Origin: Grimontia kaedaensis
GTDB taxonomy: Bacteria; Pseudomonadota; Gammaproteobacteria; Enterobacterales; Vibrionaceae
Direction: 5' to 3'
Assembly (NCBI RefSeq): GCF_023746615.1
Contig: NZ_CP082276.1
Span: forward strand, 124,001 to 188,000
Length of the DNA: 64,000 nucleotides
In this document: one piece after another, positions 27,235 through 35,672 of the stretch
How the letters are laid out: each line of letters starts with the position of its first letter
How positions within the stretch are numbered: position 1 is the stretch's first letter
Notes under the pieces: model-generated
Database searches by the model: none
Told to the model about the DNA's origin: nothing
Seen by the model: the letters and a program-made list of their open reading frames with translations, nothing else
Translations under genes and position numbers: made by a program

Positions 27235-28179
27235 ATGGATTTTCTGGAAATCTTACCTTCACTCATCAATACCTGGGTCATTCTTGCGGTTTTGGTGGTT
27301 ATTGCACTGCGTTCAGCAGTCAAATTTGTTCCTCAAAATACAGCGTATGTGATCGAGCGTTTTGGTAAATACAACAAAACCATGGAAGCGGGCCTGAACG
27401 TGCTGGTGCCGTTTATTGACCGTGTGGCGTATGTAAGAACCTTAAAAGAGCAAGCGTTCGATGTGCCCTCACAGTCAGCAATTACCCGCGACAACATCTC
27501 GCTGGTTGTGGACGGCGTACTCTACATCAAGGTGCTGGATCCTGTGAAAGCGTGTTATGGCGTTGATGATTACATCTTCTCCGTGACACAACTGGCGCAA
27601 ACCTCTATGCGTTCTGAGATCGGCCGTATGGAACTGGACAAGACCTTCGAAGAGCGTGAAAGCCTTAACACGGCTATCGTCTCTGCTATCAACGAGGCGG
27701 CGCAGCCTTGGGGTGTACAGGTGCTGCGTTATGAGATTAAAGATATCGATCCACCTCGCTCAGTACTGGATGCGATGGAACGTCAAATGAAAGCAGAGCG
27801 TGAGAAACGTGCTGCGATTTTAGAATCAGAGGGTGCACGTCAGGCAGACATCAACGTCGCCGAAGGTCAGAAGCAGGCACGGGTACTGGCAGCAGAAGCA
27901 GAAAAATCTGAGCAAATCCTGAAAGCAGAAGGTGAAGCTCAGGCGATTCTTGCTGTTGCACAAGCGCAGGCGGAAGCACTAGAAGTGGTTGGTCGCACAG
28001 CTGCAACAGAAGAAGGTCAAAAAGCTATCCAGCTTGACCTCGCAGACAAAGCGATTGAAGCGAAAAAAGCGATTGCGAAAGAATCTTCCGTGGTCTTGCT
28101 GCCTGATAGCCAATCAAGCGCAGCATCTCTGGTGGCGGAATCAATGAGCATTATCAATAAGCTGAATGCCGGGAAGTAA
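27235..28179 (+). CDS. qmcA: QmcA-type SPFH/stomatin membrane protein
   Basis: 314-residue SPFH protein. One N-terminal membrane segment (about 8-28) is followed by the SPFH/band 7 domain (FVPQNTAYVIERFGKY, PFIDRVAYV, IEIKDIDPP-like YEIKDIDPP) and a long charged Ala/Glu-rich coiled coil (ERQMKAEREKRAAILESEG). Such proteins form large cages on the inner membrane, often with NfeD partners and proteases such as FtsH. The ATG at 27235 has GGGGTGGT upstream; the in-frame ATG 10 codons earlier has none. The nfeD-like gene follows after 3 bp, forming the usual pair. Confidence 0.92.
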   Translation: MDFLEILPSLINTWVILAVLVVIALRSAVKFVPQNTAYVIERFGKYNKTMEAGLNVLVPFIDRVAYVRTLKEQAFDVPSQSAITRDNISLVVDGVLYIKVLDPVKACYGVDDYIFSVTQLAQTSMRSEIGRMELDKTFEERESLNTAIVSAINEAAQPWGVQVLRYEIKDIDPPRSVLDAMERQMKAEREKRAAILESEGARQADINVAEGQKQARVLAAEAEKSEQILKAEGEAQAILAVAQAQAEALEVVGRTAATEEGQKAIQLDLADKAIEAKKAIAKESSVVLLPDSQSSAASLVAESMSIINKLNAGK

Positions 28180-28182
28180 CCG

Positions 28183-28683
28183 ATGGATTTAATGTCATAC
28201 TTGCAAACCAATCTGGCGGAATCGACCATTATTATCGGTCTGATTCTTCTGATCATTGAAGTCTGGCTATTGGGGCTTTCAACCATCGTCCTGCTGGCAC
28301 TCGGTGTGTCTGCGATTGTTACGGGTGGTTTGGTATGGGCAGGAGTTTTCCCAGAGACCCTAACCGCAGTTATCGCTGGTTCAGGTATTGGTGCAGGTGT
28401 GCTAACAGCAATCCTATGGGGACCGCTCAAACGTTCGCAAAAAAGCCCTCGCCGTGAGTACAACATTCACAGCGACTTTATCGGGTTGGTGTTTGATCTT
28501 GAAGAACAGTTAGATGCCGATCATCCTGTCACGGTGAAATACTCAGGTGTTAGCTGGAAACTGGTACTTGGCCCAAAACACCTAAGCAACATTGTGCCTG
28601 TTGGTGGTTCGGTGAAAGTGATAGCCGTTGATGTTGGAAAGTTTATGGTAGAGCCTGTAGACGTCCAGAGTAACGAATCCTGA
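28183..28683 (+). CDS. nfeD: NfeD-family membrane protein (YbbJ type)
   Basis: 166-residue short NfeD protein: three membrane segments within residues 15-82 and a soluble C-terminal OB-fold (about 100-160; PVTVKYSGVSWKLV and VGGSVKVIAVDVGKFMVEP). It partners SPFH proteins in membrane quality control. Separated by 3 bp from the stomatin gene, with GGGAAG before the ATG. A terminator follows at 28711. Confidence 0.92.
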   Translation: MDLMSYLQTNLAESTIIIGLILLIIEVWLLGLSTIVLLALGVSAIVTGGLVWAGVFPETLTAVIAGSGIGAGVLTAILWGPLKRSQKSPRREYNIHSDFIGLVFDLEEQLDADHPVTVKYSGVSWKLVLGPKHLSNIVPVGGSVKVIAVDVGKFMVEPVDVQSNES

Positions 28684-28710
28684 AATAGCTCTAACTTGGC
28701 GAAAAATGAA

Positions 28711-28738
28711 AAGGAAGCTGATTACGCTTCCTTTTTTC
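28711..28738 (+). terminator. Terminator of the qmcA-nfeD operon
   Basis: Stem AAGGAAGC / GCTTCCTT with a 7-nt loop followed by a T-run, about 30 bp after the nfeD stop. Confidence 0.9.
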
Positions 28739-28849
28739 TTTGGGAGCAAAAAATCCAATAAACAAAGCACCTTGCACTGTGCCCCTTGGGTATAGTTGAC
28801 ATCGCGACCTATGCTAAACCGTAGTAAATTCAGACAGGGATAAGAGTTG

Positions 28850-29779
28850 ATGAGTAAAGTGTGGTTAACGGGAGATGCGGTGGTTGATTTGATCCCTGAT
28901 ACAGAAATGACTTACCTGAAATGCCCCGGCGGGGCGCCTGCCAATGTGGCGGTTGCTGTGGCAAGACTAGATGGTAACGTGGGATTCTTTGGCCGTGTTG
29001 GAAACGATCCTTTTGGCCGTTTTTTGGCGCAAACGCTGAAAAAGGAAGGCGTGGACATCGATCATCTGGTTTTGGATGAAGACAAGCGGACTTCAACCGT
29101 GGTGGTGGACTTGGATGACAGCGGCGAGCGCAGCTTCACTTTTATGGTAAAGCCGAGTGCTGACCAATTTATGAAGCCAGAAGATATTCCTTCTTTTAGC
29201 CCGGGAGACTGGTTACACACTTGCTCAATCGCTTTGGCTAATGAGCCAACACGCAGCAGCACCTTCGAGGCAATATCGCGTATTAAAGCGGCTAGCGGCT
29301 TCGTCAGCTTCGATCCGAACCTTCGCGATGAGGTTTGGCAGAACCAATCTGAGATCATCCCTGTAGTGATGCGTGCTGTCGCGATGGCGGATGTGGTGAA
29401 ATTCTCAGATGATGAATTGCTGTTCCTGACCCAGAAAAGTGTACTGGAAGAGGCTTTGGCTGAGGTGAAAGCGTTGGGTATTCCGATGATTATGATCACT
29501 CGGGGTAAAGAGGGCGCTTGGCTGATGCTGGATGGCGTTCGGTCGCTTATCACCGGAAAAGTGGTGAGCCCGGTTGATACTACAGGGGCGGGAGATGCGT
29601 TTGTGGGTGGTTTGCTGGGGTATTTTTCCCGTCTTTCCGGTGATAGCTGGAAGCACGCAGAAACGGCAAAAGAGGCAGTGGTCTGGGCAAATGCTTGTGG
29701 CGCATTGGCGACCACACAAAAAGGTGCGATGACCGCACTGCCAGACCTGGTGAGCCTTCAGGTTTTTATCGATAGTTAA
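28850..29779 (+). CDS. scrK: Fructokinase, PfkB family (ScrK type)
   Basis: 309-residue ribokinase/PfkB-family sugar kinase, converting fructose and ATP to fructose 6-phosphate if the ScrK assignment holds. The N-terminus VWLTGDAVVDLIPD, the signature CPGGAPANVAVAVARL, and the C-terminal catalytic motif DTTGAGDAFVGG are clear. The closest families are ScrK/CscK fructokinase and the related aminoimidazole riboside kinase; I cannot fully separate them. ATG at 28850, with AAGAG 3 nt and AGGGA about 10 nt upstream. No sucrose transport or hydrolase gene is adjacent. Its stop abuts that of the convergent hybrid kinase gene. Confidence 0.85.
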   Translation: MSKVWLTGDAVVDLIPDTEMTYLKCPGGAPANVAVAVARLDGNVGFFGRVGNDPFGRFLAQTLKKEGVDIDHLVLDEDKRTSTVVVDLDDSGERSFTFMVKPSADQFMKPEDIPSFSPGDWLHTCSIALANEPTRSSTFEAISRIKAASGFVSFDPNLRDEVWQNQSEIIPVVMRAVAMADVVKFSDDELLFLTQKSVLEEALAEVKALGIPMIMITRGKEGAWLMLDGVRSLITGKVVSPVDTTGAGDAFVGGLLGYFSRLSGDSWKHAETAKEAVVWANACGALATTQKGAMTALPDLVSLQVFIDS

Positions 29780-32410
29780 TCATGTTTTTGCAGCTTCGGT
29801 TTTTGAAGTGGCAGCTTGGTTCAGAGCGTCAATCAGATCTGCGCGTTTTAGGGGTTTGGTGAGGTAATTGTCCATGCCCGCGCTGATTGCCCGTTCAAAA
29901 TCTTCTTTTCCTGCATGAGCTGATAGCCCAATGATGTGTAGCGTAGGCACGTCGTGCTCTTTTTCAAACTGACGAAGTTGGGCAGTGAGCTCATACCCGT
30001 CGATGATGGGCATGGAGACGTCTGTAATCAGTATCTGAAATGGATTTTCTTTGTAGTGAGAAAGGGCTTCAGCTCCACTTTCCAGATAAGTGACATTATC
30101 CGCTATACCAGTTAGAAATATTTTGGTTACTTCACGGTTGTAACCAATGTCGTCCACCACGGCGATAGGAATCGAAGCCAGAATTCCACTTTCCTGTTTG
30201 GATTCATTTTGCGTTGGTCTCGCTGATGGAGGCTCAATCATTAAAGATAATTGAAGCTCTTGTAGCAACTGGTTCATACTCAGGGGCCGGATGATCAGTC
30301 TTTGCTCATAGCCACTTGAACTTGAATGGAAATCGGCCAGATTGGGTATAATGCCAACCCAAGGGCAATAGGGCTCAGGTGAAAGATCTTTTACTTCGGA
30401 TGCAAGGATTATCGCAGCGTCAAAGGTGATTTTGGATTCTTCAAGCACATCCAGTGTGGTGAAGTAAGTCACTTTTGCCTGCCAAAAGCTAGCATAACTG
30501 CTAATCAAGGGCCTGTGTAAAGGATCGGCGTTAATCACCGCGATATGTTTACCATTCAGTGCGCCTTCTGTGTTTTCCATTTCTTCATAAGTGGGCAAAG
30601 TCAGCGAGAAAGAGAACTTACTCCCTGTGCCGAACTCAGATTCGACCTCAAGTTCTGAACCAAAGAGCTCCAGCAGGTTTTTTGTGATAGAGAGTCCAAG
30701 ACCAGTCCCTTCATAGCGACGGGTGGTAGAGCTATCAACCTGCTCAAAAGCTTTGGTGACATCTTTTATTTTGTCCTCTTGAATACCTATGCCGGTGTCT
30801 TCAATCGTAAGGGTATATGTGGTGCTGTGACTATCCTGATGATACTCCCCCCGCATCAATACGCGTATATAGCCATGCTCTGTGAACTTCACGGCGTTGC
30901 TTAGAAGGTTGTTGAGCACTTGTCGAATGCGAAGCTCATCGCTTTCCACTTCGGTATTTAATTCAGGTGGAATATCGATAACAACCAGCAGATCTTTACT
31001 TGCTGCGGCAATGGCAGCTAGCGATGCAGCTTCCTCAATGGTATCGGTTAAACTGAATCGCTCTGAATCCAGCTTCAGCTTTTTTGCTTCCAGCTTGGAG
31101 AAATCGAGAATATCGTTAATAAGCTGTAACAGGTCTTTGGCAGACGAGTAGATAATGCCTGCAAATCCTGCCTGCTCTTTGGTTAGTGAAGATTCTTTAA
31201 GCATTTCGGACATGCCGATAATGCCATTCATCGGAGTGCGGATCTCATGACTCATATTGGCAAGGAACTGCGATTTGGCTTCGGTGGCATTACGGGCGGC
31301 AGAAGCGGCTTCTTTGAGCATTTCTTCGAATTCGTGGCGTTCGCTGGCATCACGGACAATCAACACATACCGGTCAGTCATCCCGGCGGCATTGATGATA
31401 GGGAAGGCGGTTATTTCCGTCTGGAAAGGTTCGCCAGTGCGGGTAAAGCATTCTGCTCTGACGGTGATTCGTTCACCCTTATTGATAGCCTCCCGCAATT
31501 GGTAGGCACCCACTTCAGACGTATGTTCTCCAAATAGGAGTTCCTGAAAATCCCTGTCACAGGTTTCCCGTTCTTTGTAATCGAGCAACTCATTGAGTGC
31601 GTCATTTGACAGAGCCACATAGCCATCCAGATCGGTAATCAAATATGCTTCGTGGGATTGTTCAACGATTTCTGCCAGCATTTTGTTTTGTGCGGCAAGT
31701 TGCTTATATCGGTTTTTTTCTTGCGAAAGCTCTTCATAGGTGTGTGAAAGCGCAACCGACATATCGTTAAAAGCATTAGCGACTTGAGCAATCTCGTCTT
31801 TACCTTTTACGCGTACAACTTCTCCCGGGCCGTTTTTCTGGATTTTTAACGCTCCCTCTCGGAGGGTGAGGAGCTGTTTAGTGAGTAATGATCCAAACAC
31901 GAGGGAAAAAAGCGCCACCAACACCATTTCCAAAGCAGCGATAGACACAGCGCTTTTTTGTGCATCTAGTATTAGTTGGCTGAAGGCTCGAACATCCAAG
32001 CCCACTTCAATCTGACCGACGGCATACTCATCTATGGAGACGGAATAACGAATGTCATAAATACCATCAGTCGCTTCGGAAGGGAGTTGCTCATAATTTG
32101 GGGCAACTGAGCTTTCATGGAGGGTATTGGCCTCAGCCAGCACCTGTCCCTGCTCATTCATAATACGGATATATGCTATATCGCCATTACGGATGGCTTC
32201 ATTGGTGAAAGCGCGAAGGTTGGCGAGGTCAGTAGAGATGATGGCGTCGCGTACGGCTATAGCGAATGTTTGAGAAAGTCTTTCACCGTTGCTTATAATT
32301 TGCTGCTCGTTGGAATCTCTCAGCCAGCCAATACCAGAAACGATGAGCACCGCGAGCAAGATCAGCTCGATAAGTGCGATACCCAGTATTGTCTTGAGGC
32401 GAAACGTCAT
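29780..32410 (-). CDS. Hybrid sensor histidine kinase (HAMP-PAS-HK-REC)
   Basis: 876-residue inner-membrane kinase. Membrane segments at about 10-30 and 155-178 enclose a small periplasmic domain of about 120 residues. Then HAMP (about 180-230), PAS (about 240-360), HisKA with His388 (NMSHEIRTPMNGIIGM) and HATPase with NLLSNAVKF (501-509), DTGIGI (538-543) and GTGLGL (568-573). A region at 620-725 looks like a degenerate receiver, and a real receiver (about 745-865) has Asp797 in ILITDVSMP and Lys852 in YLTKPLK. No Hpt domain. It lies 21 bp after a PhnD-like periplasmic binding protein gene, which suggests that protein feeds the signal to this sensor. Confidence 0.9.
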   Translation of the reverse strand: MTFRLKTILGIALIELILLAVLIVSGIGWLRDSNEQQIISNGERLSQTFAIAVRDAIISTDLANLRAFTNEAIRNGDIAYIRIMNEQGQVLAEANTLHESSVAPNYEQLPSEATDGIYDIRYSVSIDEYAVGQIEVGLDVRAFSQLILDAQKSAVSIAALEMVLVALFSLVFGSLLTKQLLTLREGALKIQKNGPGEVVRVKGKDEIAQVANAFNDMSVALSHTYEELSQEKNRYKQLAAQNKMLAEIVEQSHEAYLITDLDGYVALSNDALNELLDYKERETCDRDFQELLFGEHTSEVGAYQLREAINKGERITVRAECFTRTGEPFQTEITAFPIINAAGMTDRYVLIVRDASERHEFEEMLKEAASAARNATEAKSQFLANMSHEIRTPMNGIIGMSEMLKESSLTKEQAGFAGIIYSSAKDLLQLINDILDFSKLEAKKLKLDSERFSLTDTIEEAASLAAIAAASKDLLVVIDIPPELNTEVESDELRIRQVLNNLLSNAVKFTEHGYIRVLMRGEYHQDSHSTTYTLTIEDTGIGIQEDKIKDVTKAFEQVDSSTTRRYEGTGLGLSITKNLLELFGSELEVESEFGTGSKFSFSLTLPTYEEMENTEGALNGKHIAVINADPLHRPLISSYASFWQAKVTYFTTLDVLEESKITFDAAIILASEVKDLSPEPYCPWVGIIPNLADFHSSSSGYEQRLIIRPLSMNQLLQELQLSLMIEPPSARPTQNESKQESGILASIPIAVVDDIGYNREVTKIFLTGIADNVTYLESGAEALSHYKENPFQILITDVSMPIIDGYELTAQLRQFEKEHDVPTLHIIGLSAHAGKEDFERAISAGMDNYLTKPLKRADLIDALNQAATSKTEAAKT

Positions 32411-32431
32411 CGAATTACAGCCTGCCTAACG

Positions 32432-33307
32432 TTACTTGGGTTGAATCACCGAGATGTTCAGTGCACGAATGTCGTCCCATGCATCATCATCTGCACTTTG
32501 GAAGCCTTTGATGTTGAGCTTCTTGAGAGCTTCTTTACCTTCCGGGGAGCCATCCAGCGCGACAAATGCGGCCCGCAGTCGGCGATGCTGATCCGCTGAA
32601 AGCGACGGATGGGTCGCGATGGCATGAGGCGTGTAACCTTCTGTGGTGTAGAGCACTTTCAGGTTGTCTTTAGCGTTAGGTGGCGCGGCACCTAAAGTGC
32701 GAACAATACCGCCGCCTGCCTCGAACAAGCCGTCTGCAACGCCAAGATAAGAAGAATCGTGGGATCCGACGTAATTCGGTTCAAATTGGATGCCTTTGTT
32801 CTTGAGTGTGGCTTGGGTCAAAAGGGTTGCTGCAAAGGCTGCCGGGGCAGGGAAAGCGAGGCTTTTGCCATCAAGCTCTTCAAGCGTTTTAACGGGAGAA
32901 CTCTCCCTGACCACTAGAATTCCCTTTATGCGTTTGTTTTTGGCATGTGCGACGGCTTTATAGCCAGGAGATTCATTAAAAACAGTGAAGTGGTAAGGGT
33001 TCATGTAGGCAATATCATATTGCCCCTCAGCCAGACGCTTTTCGAACTCAGGTATATTTGGGGCAGTCGCAAATCGGATTTTAAGACCTGACAACTCACT
33101 GATGGTTTTCATCACCGGGCTCCAGTTGCGGATAAGCTTGGCGGAAGATTGTTGCGGCACAATGCCAAACACTAAAGGATGGGAGTCATCAGCGTGCTTC
33201 CCAGCATGTGCATGCACGTTCACCGTGGTGAAAAGAAAACCACTGCACAGGATAACGACCGATGTGATAGCAAGCTTATGTAAAGTCCAGTTACCTATTG
33301 ATCTCAT
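32432..33307 (-). CDS. PhnD-like periplasmic substrate-binding protein
   Basis: 291-residue exported protein of the PhnD/SsuA/transferrin-like binding fold. A signal peptide covers about residues 1-34 (hydrophobic core LAITSVVILCSGFLF, then VHAHA). The mature part has FGIVPQQSS near its start, YDIAYMNPYHFTVF, GKSLAFPAPAAFAATLL and VGSHDSSYLGVADG, all typical of phosphonate/phosphite-type binding proteins. No ABC permease or ATPase gene is present. Instead it is cotranscribed with a hybrid kinase 21 bp downstream, so a sensing role is more likely than transport. ATG at 33307 (AGGGA 10 nt upstream) preferred over the GTG at 33328. The ligand is unknown. Confidence 0.87.
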   Translation of the reverse strand: MRSIGNWTLHKLAITSVVILCSGFLFTTVNVHAHAGKHADDSHPLVFGIVPQQSSAKLIRNWSPVMKTISELSGLKIRFATAPNIPEFEKRLAEGQYDIAYMNPYHFTVFNESPGYKAVAHAKNKRIKGILVVRESSPVKTLEELDGKSLAFPAPAAFAATLLTQATLKNKGIQFEPNYVGSHDSSYLGVADGLFEAGGGIVRTLGAAPPNAKDNLKVLYTTEGYTPHAIATHPSLSADQHRRLRAAFVALDGSPEGKEALKKLNIKGFQSADDDAWDDIRALNISVIQPK

Positions 33308-33555
33308 TGCGAATATTTCCCTATTCACTGATTATCAGATAACTATAGTACAGTGTCTCATATTTGCGTCATTGAAGGGGTGGAGAAAAATGAAAGCGCA
33401 CAATTTTGGTGCAAGCGACAGTGAGTTGGGGCAGCTAAATCCAGTCGCGGAACCGCTGCAATTCATGGGGAACTGAGGTAACCTTGTCAGTTCAAATTTT
33501 GAAGATATCCAGCATCCTGTTTCTGGGTACATTTGCAGTTGAATAGGGAGAGTTC

Positions 33556-34743
33556 ATGTCATCAGGAAAACTGAATACCACGCTGGTATCTGCGGGTCGT
33601 AAATCCGCCTACTGCAAAGGCAGCGTTAACAGCGTGATTCAGCGTGCTTCGTCGATTGTATTTGATTCTGTTGAACAGAAAAGAGTCGCGACCAAACATC
33701 GTGGAGAACGCGAACTGTTTTATGGTCGCCGTGGCACACTGACACACTTTGCTTTTCAGGATGCAATGACGGAGCTTGAGGGCGGTGCGGGCTGTGTACT
33801 ATACCCTTGCGGAGCAGCGGCGATTGCCAACAGCATTCTTTCGTTTGTGAAAACCGGCGATCACGTTCTGATGACGGGCGGTGCTTATGAGCCGACCCAA
33901 GCGTTTTGTAACACCATTCTCGCTGATATGGGGATCTCCACCACTTACTATGATCCGATGAAAGGTGCTGAAATTGGTACCTTGGTAAAACCAGAAACAT
34001 CTGTGGTTTTCCTTGAGTCCCCGAGCTCTATCACTATGGAAGTGCCAGACATTCCTGCCATTGTAAAAGCGGTTCGTGCGGTGAACCCCGAAGCGGTAAT
34101 TATGGTGGATAACACCTGGGCAGCAGGCATTCTGTTTAAAGCGCTTGAGCATGATATTGATATCTCTATCCAAGCGGGTACCAAATACATTGTTGGTCAT
34201 TCAGATGCCATGATTGGTACAGCGGTCGCCAACGTGCGTACCTGGGAGCGTCTTCGTGAGCGCTCATACCTGATGGGGCAAATGGTGGATGCAGATACCG
34301 CATACATGGCATCCCGTGGTCTTAGGACTTTGGGTGTTCGTCTTAAGCAACATCAGGAAAACAGTATCGCGGTAGCACAATGGTTGAGCGGACGCCCTGA
34401 AGTGTCGCGAGTTAATCACCCAGCCATGCCTGAAAGTGTGGGTCATGAAAACTATCAGCGTGATTTCAGTGGCAGTTGTGGCCTGTTCTCTTTCGTGCTG
34501 AAAGAGAGACTCACTGAGAAGCAAGTGGCGAATTTTCTTGATAACTTTACCCATTTTAGCATGGCCTATTCCTGGGGTGGCTATGAGTCTCTGGTTTTGG
34601 CAAATCAGCCGGAAGACCTAAATGCCATTCGTCCAGTTGGTCCTGTAGATTTCAGCGGCACCCTAGTTCGTCTGCACATTGGTCTGGAGGATGTGGAAGA
34701 CCTGATTGCGGATTTGGAAGCAGGTTTCGAACGCTTGAAGTAA
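33556..34743 (+). CDS. metC: Cystathionine beta-lyase MetC
   Basis: 395-residue PLP enzyme of the Cys/Met metabolism family, cleaving cystathionine to homocysteine, pyruvate and ammonia in methionine synthesis. The PLP lysine is Lys210 in IQAGTKYIVGHSD, Asp185 (VDNTWAAG) contacts the pyridine nitrogen, and YGRRGTLTHFAFQDAM is the MetC form of the N-terminal signature. GGGAGAGTTC precedes the ATG. A terminator follows. I saw no clear MetJ-box array (AGACGTCT) upstream. Confidence 0.94.
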   Translation: MSSGKLNTTLVSAGRKSAYCKGSVNSVIQRASSIVFDSVEQKRVATKHRGERELFYGRRGTLTHFAFQDAMTELEGGAGCVLYPCGAAAIANSILSFVKTGDHVLMTGGAYEPTQAFCNTILADMGISTTYYDPMKGAEIGTLVKPETSVVFLESPSSITMEVPDIPAIVKAVRAVNPEAVIMVDNTWAAGILFKALEHDIDISIQAGTKYIVGHSDAMIGTAVANVRTWERLRERSYLMGQMVDADTAYMASRGLRTLGVRLKQHQENSIAVAQWLSGRPEVSRVNHPAMPESVGHENYQRDFSGSCGLFSFVLKERLTEKQVANFLDNFTHFSMAYSWGGYESLVLANQPEDLNAIRPVGPVDFSGTLVRLHIGLEDVEDLIADLEAGFERLK

Positions 34744-34763
34744 ACTGGCTTCGACGAGACATA

Positions 34764-34791
34764 AAAACGGCGCATTAAGCGCCGTTTTTTT
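34764..34791 (+). terminator. Terminator of metC
   Basis: ACGGCGC ATTAA GCGCCGT followed by seven T, about 20 bp after the stop. Confidence 0.93.
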
Positions 34792-34849
34792 GTCTTTAGC
34801 TTTTCAAGCTGGGCACTGATTCATAGTGCTCAACTGTGGGGAAGGGAGA

Positions 34850-35467
34850 TTACTGATCTTTCGCCATCAGCATTTTCAATGTGTCAGCCAGTTCTTCAGC
34901 ACTTTGGTGTGCGCTGGTGTTAACCACATATTTGCCGTTTACCATGAATGTTGGCACTGAGGTAATCTCGGCCTGAACCGTGATTTGGTCTGCGCGTTCC
35001 ATATCTGCAAACAATGCTTCTTGTTGAGTTTCGGTCATATCAAAAGGACTGATGAGGTTGTATTGCGCAAACAATGCGCTGAGGATTGCACGGTTCTTGT
35101 CTGCGTCTTCAGACTGGTCTTCCTGAACAAACTTAAACAGCGCTTCAGTCAGTCCCGCTGGTGGCATGCCGTCGACCTGGCTCATCGCGGAATAGTAGAT
35201 CATGGCAGCGAACGTCGCGCTTTCGTTGAAGGTCACATGAGCTTTGCCGATTTTGACGCCTGCAGCGTCTTCAATGGCTGGAATAGCAGCTTCCATCGAG
35301 CGGCAGTGACCGCAAGAGAGACTAAATACTTCGGTGACCGCTGGTAAGTTTTCTACCGTGACTGGTGCTTTGAGTGTGGTGTATTTTTCGCTTTGTGGCG
35401 CTTCATCACTGCAAGCGGTTAATGCCAGTGCAGCAATTAATGGGAGAAAAAAACGCTTCGGGTTCAT
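34850..35467 (-). CDS. DsbA-like thioredoxin-fold lipoprotein
   Basis: 205-residue envelope protein. The signal peptide ends in a lipobox (ALTAC, Cys19). A DsbA-type thioredoxin fold follows with active site CGHC (52-55) in FSLSCGHCRS and the cis-proline loop SVPTFMVNGKYVV. It is probably a thiol:disulfide oxidoreductase tethered to a membrane, like other lipid-anchored DsbA homologues of vibrios; redox direction and substrates are not evident. The ATG has only a weak ribosome-binding site. It is monocistronic, 205 bp from the end of the giant adhesin gene. Confidence 0.87.
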   Translation of the reverse strand: MNPKRFFLPLIAALALTACSDEAPQSEKYTTLKAPVTVENLPAVTEVFSLSCGHCRSMEAAIPAIEDAAGVKIGKAHVTFNESATFAAMIYYSAMSQVDGMPPAGLTEALFKFVQEDQSEDADKNRAILSALFAQYNLISPFDMTETQQEALFADMERADQITVQAEITSVPTFMVNGKYVVNTSAHQSAEELADTLKMLMAKDQ

Positions 35468-35530
35468 AAAACAAAATCACTATTTTTTGCGAATCCAAAT
35501 TCGCGATGGGTGGATTTTTAGAAGGACGAG

Positions 35531-35589
35531 TATATACCCAAACAATCTTAAGTTGCAGAACTCCGCGCGTTTAGGTTGTTTGGATATAT
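35531..35589. repeat. Intergenic palindromic repeat, minimal copy D
   Basis: 59-bp inverted repeat with the same ends as copies A-C (TATACCCAAACAATCTTAAG on one side, TTAGGTTGTTTGGATATA on the other) but almost no interior. It sits upstream of the DsbA-like gene. Confidence 0.7.
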
Positions 35590-35611
35590 CCCAATCTACT
35601 GAATCTGAGGC

Positions 35612-35641
35612 AAAAAAATGCCAGCCGGAGGGCGGCTGGCA
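35612..35641 (-). terminator. Terminator of the giant adhesin gene
   Basis: Stem TGCCAGCC / GGCTGGCA followed on the minus strand by seven T, about 30 bp after the adhesin stop. Confidence 0.9.
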
Positions 35642-35672
35642 ATGAGCGCTAGGCTCTTGGGCTTCTTGTTAT

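Noticed and set aside
33329..33555. MetJ operator or S-box-type riboswitch upstream of metC
   Set aside because: No AGACGTCT-like tandem boxes or matching conserved leader could be seen.
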